From positions 597,710 through 627,622 of the forward strand of contig BLXT01007004.1 of the NCBI GenBank assembly GCA_019648995.1: a stretch of 29,913 bases of DNA, written 5' to 3'. The stretch is from Plakobranchus ocellatus (taxonomy: Eukaryota > Mollusca > Gastropoda > Plakobranchidae). Below are positions 24,801-29,913 of the stretch, in pieces. The notes beneath the pieces are model-generated. The model saw nothing but the letters and a program-made list of their open reading frames with translations. It had not been told where the DNA came from and made no database searches. Made by a program: the position numbers and the translations under genes. Within the stretch, counting starts at the first letter, position 1, and the number at the start of each line of letters is the position of its first letter.

Positions 24801-27800
24801 TGAACTCTTTTATTTCTGAAGCATGTGCAAAAAGCCTCTTTGGTTATGAAATTTTCTCCTAGAAATCTCCTTGAAACCTTAAATTTAAGGAAGTAATAGA
24901 GAGCAGGTTGACAGTTTAATATTAATTTTGTCTTGTGATTTGTCAAATCTTTTGAACTAGAAAACTGACATTTTCAGTAAACATCTCTAATTTCTAATTT
25001 TAGGTACCTACTGGGACAGTCACAGAAGTGTCAGCTGCTAAAAAAGCCGAGTTTTTCAGAAGGTTGGCTTCAATTTAAAATAGTTTTTGCTTTTGATGTC
25101 CATATAGATGGTTTGAAAGATGATGGCATAGCAAATTTAGATGTTTTGTTCTCAGCTTTGAACTTCAAATAAATTAAAAGGAAAAATCAAAAATCAGAAT
25201 ATTTTCTTTTAAATCAGAGCAATCATATAAAGTTTAAGATACAATTAAGATGTAGATATAATCATTAGTAAAGCTTTAATAAAAGAAGACATGCACTGCA
25301 AATGCTAACGGCACAAATGAATTAATTCATACATTTGTTAAAAATAAAGCCTTCTTATTTGATGCCCATCAACTGTATAAACTACATTTTTGTGCAATGC
25401 TGATTTGACTTTCTATGCTTTTCTTTTTTTATCACATTGCAGTCAACAAGAAGATTTCATCTCCTTAAGCTTTGATACAATCTCATCTATTGGACCAGAT
25501 GGGGCAATTATTCATTACAAGTAAGAGTATTGTGCTTTATTTTTTAAAGTTATTGCTAAATTCATTGAAACAGCCCTGTTTGAATTAGAAAGGGGAGTCT
25601 CTAAAAAAAAAAAAAATTAACTGGGCTTACTCCTCTCTAATCATCACAAACTTGGATGGTAAGAATACTTATTGCTATTGGATGGCAAGTAATGCAACAA
25701 ATCAGTGAAAACAGTGAGAACAAGTTCGACAAAAGAGTAAAAGATATAAATTACAAGAATGGAATTAGCAAAAGAAAACTGGCTATGTCCATGAATTTGT
25801 GATTTCAAAGGATTCATATTGTATTGGATAGTGTCAAACTATATGTATTGTACAAAAAATGTTTGGTACTTAAAATTCTAACATTACCAATCTGCTTGAA
25901 CATTTTAATCAGGCAAACTTTCCTTTGCCAATTTGAAATTATTTAACCTCAGTCCTTATTCTCATTTCAGTTCTACTAATACTTGAAAGTGAATTTTCCA
26001 TAAATATTGGAACATAGTTATTATTGTTTTCACAAGATTTATATAGATTGGCCAGAAAAAAAAGTGGAGAATATGAAGTCATGAATGATACTTATTTACT
26101 AATCAGCAACTTCATCCAAGATTTTCAAAAACAAGGAATTAAGGCACATGACATATATTGTTTTCTTATTTTGTTTTCTAATACTTCCAATTTTTTTTTT
26201 CTGTAATGTTTCAGACCTACCTCAGAAACAGACAAAACAGTCACAGCTGATCAGATCTATCTTATTGATTCAGGAGCTCAGTACAGGTACAAAGTCTATG
26301 TATTGAAAGTATCTATCTCACTGTGTTATTTTTACAGGCAAAAGAACTTTTTTTAAATCCTAGAGTTTGATGTTTCATTGATGAGTGGGTCAATGTATCC
26401 TGCAATGCAGCTTCTGAAATTTATTAAGAGAGAAATTTTGGATTGAAGTGCTAGGATTTGCAAGTTCTGGGACATTAAGCTATTTTTCATCATATGGTTC
26501 TGATGCAAAAAATAGAAATGCTATATATTTTAAGCAAGTTAATAAAATGTATAGAATCCCTCAAAATAATCTGACCTTATAATTTATCCCCTATGTATTT
26601 ATCTCCCCATAAAAATTTAAAAAATTAAAACAAAACTTGAAAATCACTTTTATATATTCAGTACATTTTTTTTAACCCAAAGATAGAAATCTTCTTTGTA
26701 AGCTGCAACATTCATCCACAGAAATGGCACTACTGACACAACAAGGACTATTCATCTTGGAACACCATCTCAGCACGAGCAAGTTAGCCAACTATTTTAT
26801 TTATCTCGCTTTGCACAGTATTGTTTTTGTAGTTTGATAACCTGTTAGGTTAATAAACATAAGAAAAGTATCTTACATGTTTTTTGTTTTTTTTTAATGT
26901 TCATTATCCTCTTCTTTTTTTGCCGCATTGTGCACATATTCCTAGTAAGTTTGATAGGGTATATGCCTGCTGTGAACCCTGGAAAAATACGTATTCTCCA
27001 TAATAAAATTGCATTTCGTTTTCTGGTTTATTTTTGAAGTAGCCTTTGTTGTCTTTTACATTTTTCTCATGTTCTGCAATAGCAATGGTAAAAAAAAAAA
27101 CGAAGGAAAAAAAAAAAAGAAGAAAGTTGAAGAAATAATTCATCGATGGATTTTTTTTTGCCTCAGGAGTGTTTTACAAGGGTTCTTAAGGGCCACATCA
27201 ATCTTGCAAGTGCTGTATTTCCTAAAGGAATGAAAGGTAAAAATATTTTTGATGCACATAGAATTAATTTCATCATTCTGTTCTCTTAATTTTGACAATA
27301 ACTTTAATCTGAAAAAAAATTTTTTCTGTCTCTCTCTCTCACACACCCATACACTCGGATAATTAAGTATAAGGGGAGACCCAATGTTTTGTAAAGCAAA
27401 TAAAACTTGATGGTTTCCTACCAGAGTATGGGCCTTGATGGCACAGTGGATAGTGAACCTGCCCTGAGATCTGCACCGACCCTTCTGTCATGGGTTTGAG
27501 GCCCACCACCAATGCCCTGGCCTGATGGAGGGCCTAAGAGCCTGAGATCACCTTTTAGAGTGCCTATACATAAAATCCAATCTTAGCAGAGTAATTTTTT
27601 TCCTTTGAAGCCAGCATATTATTTAAGCAAAGCTAGCCATGCCTACAAGATGGTGGTGAATGGCAAAGCCAAGGGCTGATTTTTTGCTAAACTATCGCCA
27701 GTATAGTGTAAGATTTGATGAGGATTTACGATGTTGTTAGACTTGGAGGATATTTTTTCTCAGGAAAATTTGGGTTTTTATAAACTTATAGGACAGTGCA

Positions 27801-29623
27801 CTGGCATGGAGAATCTTGTTCTCCCACAGCAATAATTTTTTTTTTTATTAACCGCCCATGAAATGTTGTATCCAATGAAATATTTTAATTTCTGGACATG
27901 GCACATGGAGTAGGAAGCCCTTGTAAATTTTTGTATATTTCAATTTCAATTACTCCCCTACAAATTGCCACTCTAACCTTCATGAAGGACTTAATCTCTT
28001 CTATCAAAAAGTTCAAATTCACATTCTTGTTTTCGGTCACTATCAAAAAACAGTCTGCTAAAAGTTGGCTATTTTATCAATGTTGTTTTACTTTTTTAAC
28101 TGAAAGGAAGAAGGAAGTTGACTTTATTCAATAGCTTGGTATTTATCAGACATAACTGTTTAGTAGGCATGATAATTTGGAAGTCTCCTTCATATAAGAC
28201 CACCCTCTTATTATACTTACTATAGTGGCATAAAAAATGTGCTCTATAGAATTATACTATCACAAAGACATGTTAAAAATTTGTTTTCATAAAAAGATTA
28301 TGCAATATTGATTTGCCTTACTTCTTTCATTTTTGTGCTCAGGCCATATGCTGGACACACTCGCGAGGACATACCTTTGGGAGGTGGGGCTAGACTACAG
28401 ACATGGAACAGGCCATGGGGTTGGTGCTTTCCTCAATGTGCATGAAGGTTAGCAAATTATGTTTCAAAAAGTTATCTGAAACATTTGATATTAAATTTTG
28501 CTCATATCTGATGAAGATGAAAAGTTCAAAAAAAGAAAAAAAAACCACTTGTAATCAGTCTGTGTACAGCTGAGCCTGCTCAATATGAAGAACTTGGGAA
28601 TAGAAAACTAGCTTGATCAATCAAGATGATTAAATATGCCATAGAGGCTATTTCGAAGTCCAATATTCATCTAAATATGTAGGGATTATTGCATATCAAG
28701 ATCCAAATTATCAGGATATCACCATATTATTTAGCTCAAACTTTGCTTTTCACCAGTTTTATAATCTGGCAACCAGAGCCCATTAAAATGTATTGAAAGA
28801 AGGAACATTCTATGTACTCCTTAATTGTCACTTTGGAATGCATTACATTTTTTTTTCTTTTTTTTATCCTCTCACCTGATAATGAAATTATTTAGCTTTG
28901 CAGTATAGGCCCACACAGATCATATCAGGCTTTATGGAAGTTTATTATACCTTGCTTTTTTTTTAACAGACTATAATTTTTTTGTGATAAATAGAAACAT
29001 TCTTTTTACCTCAAACATGAAAAGGGATGGGCATGATTGAAATAAATTTACAATACCAATGTAACATTGTCTATCTATAACAATGCACTATTACATTTTG
29101 CACTCAACCAAACTCAAAGTAACATTAATTGTTGTCCTGTCAAAATAAAGTCAAACCGGTAACTTGTACTTTTAGGGCTATCAATATTATTCACCATACA
29201 GGCAAAGCTCCAAGGTTTAGATGTTGAGGCTGAGATCATATATGACTTGTAAGGAGCCAGTAGCAGACCAAATGAAATAAGGCTTAAATAAGAGGTGTCA
29301 TAGTCATTATGTTCTCACAAAATAAATGTTAAGTTTTTTAAAGTATTTACCTAAAAGAAGAGCAAAGCCACCTGAAAAGTTGTCTTAGTAGTATGATAGA
29401 TTATAATCTTTTTAATTGCATTCTTTAGTGTTTTTTATCTTGTCCTATTTTTTTCATTTTGTAATTATGGTTACTGTGTACCTTTCATTCTCTTTTCTTA
29501 ACAGATGTCTAGCAGATCATATAATTTTAAACTTTATGACATTTGCTACAGGTCCTTGCGGCATCTCATTCAGAATTTCCCCAGCAGAGATAGGCCTGGA
29601 AGAAAACATGGTTGTAACAGATG
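12759..29623 (+). CDS. XPNPEP1: Cytosolic Xaa-Pro aminopeptidase (XPNPEP1-like, M24B), 3' end beyond window
   Basis: Nineteen coding exons join with matching phases into 508 codons plus one base. The product aligns with human aminopeptidase P1 from the start to just before its last two metal ligands; about 100 residues are off the right edge. Family role: Mn2+-dependent removal of the N-terminal residue from peptides with Pro second, in the cytosol, usually as a dimer. Seen: two creatinase-like N-terminal domains (about 1-290), including [22 protein letters not shown] and [16 protein letters not shown], then the pita-bread catalytic domain. There IIHY (His380), LIDSG (Asp400), TTDTTR (Asp411), HGTGHGVG (His474) and NVHEG (His483) keep the known catalytic and metal-binding residues. 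The two Glu ligands lie downstream of the window. No signal peptide is present, as expected for the cytosolic form. Introns carry repeats but no exon is broken. Confidence 0.95.
12988..13267 (-). other. Antisense open frame in aminopeptidase intron 1, possible nested exon
   Basis: The minus strand has a stop-to-stop frame of about 119 codons (13347-12990) with no early Met. A good acceptor, TTGTCCTTTTACCAG, ends at 13268; from there 92 residues run to a TAG. The predicted peptide has two hydrophobic segments, [18 protein letters not shown] and [17 protein letters not shown]. Between them lies a basic loop, and the tail is [12 protein letters not shown], like the end of a small membrane protein. 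I recognise no family and find no upstream exon with matching phase. It may be a terminal exon of a nested gene, a decayed fragment, or chance. Confidence 0.25.
13578..13641 (+). CDS. XPNPEP1: Aminopeptidase exon 2 (residues 37-58)
   Basis: Acceptor CCATCCTCAG, donor GTTTGT. Encodes [20 protein letters not shown], the conserved SGF.GS.GT core, ending one base into Gly58. Confidence 0.93.
15119..15241. repeat. CT-rich low-complexity tract
   Basis: Irregular (CT)n and CCTC stretches cover the plus strand almost without interruption and end just before the SINE. Confidence 0.85.
15247..15424 (+). mobile_element. tRNA-derived SINE, copy 1 (diverged)
   Basis: A degraded A-box-like GGGCCAAGTGA (15253-15263) is followed about 49 bases later by a B-box-like GTTCCAATTCC (15302-15312). 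Then comes a body containing AGCCTGAGATCAC (15337-15349), shared word for word with the copy at 27551. It ends in ...GTAAATAAAACT and a (TC)n microsatellite (15400-15416). Confidence 0.6.
15586..15690 (+). CDS. XPNPEP1: Aminopeptidase exon 3 (residues 58-93)
   Basis: Acceptor TTGAAAATAG is poor in pyrimidines, but the frame continues exactly. Encodes [20 protein letters not shown] and SSDWTLMKA. Donor GTATTT, phase 1. Confidence 0.93.
15691..17037 (+). other. Aminopeptidase intron 3
   Basis: A/T-rich, without recognisable genes. A CA microsatellite is listed separately. Confidence 0.6.
16012..16041. repeat. (CA)n microsatellite
   Basis: About 30 bases of CA dinucleotides with one GA interruption, followed by an A run. 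Confidence 0.9.
17038..17078 (+). CDS. XPNPEP1: Aminopeptidase exon 4 (residues 93-106)
   Basis: A 41-base mini-exon, acceptor CATTTTCAG, donor GTAAGT. Encodes [14 protein letters not shown], matching the conserved G.[KP]DTPT...WL segment. Confidence 0.92.
17548..17599 (+). CDS. XPNPEP1: Aminopeptidase exon 5 (residues 107-124)
   Basis: A 52-base exon, acceptor TTATGATCAG, donor GTTTGT. Encodes [17 protein letters not shown], matching the VLP.G.RVG.DP segment of the family. Confidence 0.9.
18156..18401. repeat. Perfect 122-bp tandem duplication
   Basis: Copies 18156-18277 and 18278-18399 are identical base for base, with two more bases shared at the end. The unit contains flanking DNA plus the left terminal repeat of the MITE. 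Perfect identity means a recent event or an assembly artefact. Confidence 0.95.
18349..18492. mobile_element. pogo/Tigger-like MITE
   Basis: Terminal inverted repeats of about 24 bases begin CAGTGGAGTCTATATAAAG at 18349 and end at 18492, matching at 22 of 24 positions. Each is flanked by TA, the target duplication of Tc1/mariner-pogo transposons. The ends resemble the CAGTGGA... termini of pogo/Tigger elements. The 144-bp interior has no coding capacity and repeats AAAGTCAAC. An extra left end at 18227 comes from the tandem duplication. Confidence 0.7.
18545..18688 (+). CDS. XPNPEP1: Aminopeptidase exon 6 (residues 124-172)
   Basis: Acceptor TTCTGTTTGCAG, donor GTGATG. Encodes [18 protein letters not shown] and [15 protein letters not shown]. 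It follows 52 bases after the MITE end. Confidence 0.93.
18689..19067 (+). other. Aminopeptidase intron 6
   Basis: Begins with a CT microsatellite right after the donor; the rest is A/T-rich with nothing else recognisable. Confidence 0.6.
18700..18744. repeat. (CT)n microsatellite
   Basis: Irregular CT/TCTG repeats starting 12 bases after the end of exon 6. Confidence 0.85.
19068..19163 (+). CDS. XPNPEP1: Aminopeptidase exon 7 (residues 172-204)
   Basis: Encodes [15 protein letters not shown], then [11 protein letters not shown] and the first base of the Trp of WLFNLRG. The acceptor TTTGTTTGGAAAAAG is unusually purine-rich; the phase from exon 6 supports it. Donor GTGAGG. Confidence 0.88.
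19164..19777 (+). other. Aminopeptidase intron 7 with an A20 tract
   Basis: Nothing recognisable apart from a run of 20 A at 19483-19502, possibly the tail of an old retroposed sequence. No body could be identified. Confidence 0.5.
19778..19859 (+). CDS. XPNPEP1: Aminopeptidase exon 8 (residues 204-231)
   Basis: Acceptor TCTTCTCCCAG, donor GTAAGT. Encodes [20 protein letters not shown], a highly conserved signature of the family. Confidence 0.95.
19860..20567 (+). other. Aminopeptidase intron 8
   Basis: Plain A/T-rich intron; nothing recognised. Confidence 0.6.
20568..20700 (+). CDS. XPNPEP1: Aminopeptidase exon 9 (residues 231-275)
   Basis: Acceptor CTTTTCAACAG, donor GTGACA. Encodes [17 protein letters not shown], then [10 protein letters not shown] to AVSKIW. 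Compared with the human protein as I remember it, about ten residues are missing between KHLL and HPY, so a surface loop appears shorter. Confidence 0.92.
20701..21056 (+). other. Aminopeptidase intron 9
   Basis: Plain A/T-rich intron; nothing recognised. Confidence 0.6.
21057..21101 (+). CDS. XPNPEP1: Aminopeptidase exon 10 (residues 276-290)
   Basis: A 45-base exon encoding [15 protein letters not shown]. Acceptor TCTTATTTAG, donor GTAAGA, phase 0 at both ends, so skipping it would keep the frame. Confidence 0.92.
21231..21408. repeat. 24-bp direct repeat pair in intron 10
   Basis: The word TTTTAATGCATTCTGGAGAG, continued by GACA, occurs at 21231 and again at 21385, 154 bases apart. The following bases are only loosely similar. 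It may be a diverged local duplication. Confidence 0.7.
21755..21841 (+). CDS. XPNPEP1: Aminopeptidase exon 11 (residues 291-319)
   Basis: Acceptor TTCCTTGTAG, donor GTAATT, phase 0. Encodes [20 protein letters not shown] and GMENAQ, the linker into the catalytic domain. Confidence 0.93.
21842..23933 (+). other. Aminopeptidase intron 11, longest of the gene
   Basis: A 2.1-kb intron. It holds a G-rich tract (listed separately) and an A/T homopolymer-rich stretch at about 22987-23110. No gene seen in it. Confidence 0.6.
22699..22716 (+). other. G-rich tract, possible quadruplex former
   Basis: Runs of five, four, four and two G separated by single bases lie on the sense strand of intron 11. 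This would be present in the pre-mRNA. Confidence 0.4.
23934..23984 (+). CDS. XPNPEP1: Aminopeptidase exon 12 (residues 320-336)
   Basis: A 51-base exon after a 2.1-kb intron. Encodes [17 protein letters not shown]. Acceptor TATTCTGACAG, donor GTATGA, phase 0. Confidence 0.93.
23985..25003 (+). other. Aminopeptidase intron 12, with possible dispersed-repeat fragment
   Basis: Between about 24520 and 24900 the related words CTAGGAGCTCCTTGAAATC and CCTAGAAATCTCCTTGAAAC recur, with several AATCTCCTT copies. This looks like a decayed repeat, but I cannot name the family. Confidence 0.3.
25004..25062 (+). CDS. XPNPEP1: Aminopeptidase exon 13 (residues 337-356)
   Basis: Acceptor TTCTAATTTTAG, donor GTTGGC. 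Encodes [19 protein letters not shown], ending two bases into Ser356. Confidence 0.93.
25063..25442 (+). other. Aminopeptidase intron 13
   Basis: Nothing recognised. Confidence 0.6.
25443..25520 (+). CDS. XPNPEP1: Aminopeptidase exon 14 (residues 356-382)
   Basis: Acceptor ATCACATTGCAG, donor GTAAGA. Encodes [18 protein letters not shown] and IIHY, whose His380 corresponds to the catalytic His395 of the human enzyme. Confidence 0.94.
25521..26214 (+). other. Aminopeptidase intron 14
   Basis: Contains a 60-codon open frame (26024-26206) without recognisable features; otherwise nothing. Confidence 0.6.
26215..26286 (+). CDS. XPNPEP1: Aminopeptidase exon 15 (residues 382-406)
   Basis: Acceptor TAATGTTTCAG, donor GTACAA. 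Encodes [20 protein letters not shown], with the first metal-binding Asp at 400. Confidence 0.94.
26287..26721 (+). other. Aminopeptidase intron 15
   Basis: Nothing recognised. Confidence 0.6.
26722..26782 (+). CDS. XPNPEP1: Aminopeptidase exon 16 (residues 406-426)
   Basis: Acceptor TTCATCCACAG, donor GTTAGC. Encodes [20 protein letters not shown], with the second metal-binding Asp at 411. Confidence 0.93.
26783..27166 (+). other. Aminopeptidase intron 16
   Basis: Homopolymer-rich, with A-rich runs at about 27089-27130; nothing else recognised. Confidence 0.6.
27167..27236 (+). CDS. XPNPEP1: Aminopeptidase exon 17 (residues 427-450)
   Basis: Acceptor TTTTGCCTCAG, donor GTAAAA. Encodes [20 protein letters not shown] and the following GMK. 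Confidence 0.94.
27237..28342 (+). other. Aminopeptidase intron 17
   Basis: Holds a CT/CA microsatellite at 27326-27348 and the better-preserved SINE. The remainder (about 27600-28340) shows nothing recognisable. Confidence 0.6.
27430..27570 (+). mobile_element. tRNA-derived SINE, copy 2 (better preserved)
   Basis: A tRNA-like head carries the A box TGGCACAGTGG (27439-27449) and, 54 bases on, the B box GGTTTGAGGCC (27493-27503). The B box departs from GGTTCGANNCC only by the expected CpG decay. The body contains GCCTAAGAGCCTGAGATCAC, sharing AGCCTGAGATCAC with the copy near 15337. The 3' end is not clear. It is not a functional tRNA: the arms do not pair as a full cloverleaf by eye. Confidence 0.7.
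28343..28447 (+). CDS. XPNPEP1: Aminopeptidase exon 18 (residues 450-485)
   Basis: Acceptor TTTTTGTGCTCAG, donor GTTAGC. Encodes [19 protein letters not shown], with metal-binding His474 and active-site His483. Confidence 0.95.
28448..29551 (+). other. Aminopeptidase intron 18
   Basis: Plain A/T-rich intron of 1.1 kb; nothing recognised. Confidence 0.6.
29552..29623 (+). CDS. XPNPEP1: Aminopeptidase exon 19 (residues 485-508), last in window
   Basis: Acceptor TTTGCTACAG, donor GTAAAT. Encodes [20 protein letters not shown] and VVTD, ending one base into the next codon. The family continues with EPGYYEDG, which holds a Glu metal ligand; that exon is not in the window. Confidence 0.94.
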
Positions 29624-29913
29624 GTAAATAACCACATTCAGCTGTGATGTTTAATTCCTATTTTGAGTAAATATGTACTTACCTGAATTAAAAAATAGGA
29701 CCTTAGTTAGGACATGGAAGTAAAAAAAAAATAAAACTTCCAATGAAACAGTCACTTATGTTTTAAGCCACATAGCTTTTGTAAGGATGATTTTTGTTCA
29801 TGTAAGGTATAAATTTAGACATGGTTTCTGACTTTTGAAGTTCCAGGCATTGTATGTCGATAAAAGGGGCAAGTGATATAAAAGAAAACTTTCTCCAACG
29901 TTTTTTTTTTGGG
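29624..29913 (+). other. Start of aminopeptidase intron 19, running off the window
   Basis: No further exon is present before the right edge; the expected EPGYYEDG-type segment is not encoded here. Confidence 0.7.

Noticed and set aside
26024..26206. 60-codon open frame in aminopeptidase intron 14
   Set aside because: No ATG at its start, no recognisable motif and no proper splice context; frames of this size are expected by chance.
27430..27503. Functional tRNA gene
   Set aside because: A and B boxes are present but no complete cloverleaf can be drawn and SINE body sequence follows; best read as a SINE head.

Overview
The window looks like a piece of an animal nuclear genome. It is strongly A+T-rich, full of poly-A/poly-T runs and microsatellites, and its genes are cut into short exons by GT-AG introns. 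The two recognisable genes are ordinary metazoan housekeeping enzymes. A non-LTR retrotransposon fragment of the RTE/BovB-like kind and tRNA-derived SINEs fit an invertebrate, most likely a mollusc (perhaps a gastropod), but that assignment is inference. No prokaryotic signals, CRISPR arrays or operons are present.

Layout. At 2-109 (+) there is a short open frame ending in a stop, probably the last coding exon of an unrecognised gene that starts outside the window. About 110-4,990 is A/T-rich non-coding DNA with a 48-bp tandem repeat and one exon-like island. At 4,993-8,973 (-) lies a complete two-exon gene for a PHOSPHO1/PHOSPHO2-type HAD phosphatase (247 residues). About 9,380-10,740 is a relatively CpG-rich, promoter-like stretch between this gene and the next, arranged head to head. 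At 10,791-11,392 sits a 5'-truncated RTE-like LINE with an 11-bp target-site duplication. From 12,759 to past the right edge (+) runs a gene for cytosolic Xaa-Pro aminopeptidase (XPNPEP1-like). Nineteen coding exons can be placed with consistent splice phases (508 codons plus one base). The exon or exons carrying the last metal ligands and the C-terminus lie outside the window.

The introns of the aminopeptidase gene hold two SINE copies, a pogo/Tigger-like MITE whose left end was duplicated in a perfect 122-bp tandem repeat, several CT/CA microsatellites, a G-rich tract and an antisense open frame. The two enzymes act separately: the phosphatase on small phosphate monoesters (pyridoxal phosphate or phospho-headgroups), the aminopeptidase on peptides with proline in position 2. 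I see no functional pathway joining them; a shared divergent promoter is the only plausible link. I found no clear evidence of a novel multi-gene system. The oddities most worth checking are the antisense frame in intron 1, the tandem duplication at the MITE, and the LINE whose stop codon is part of its tail.
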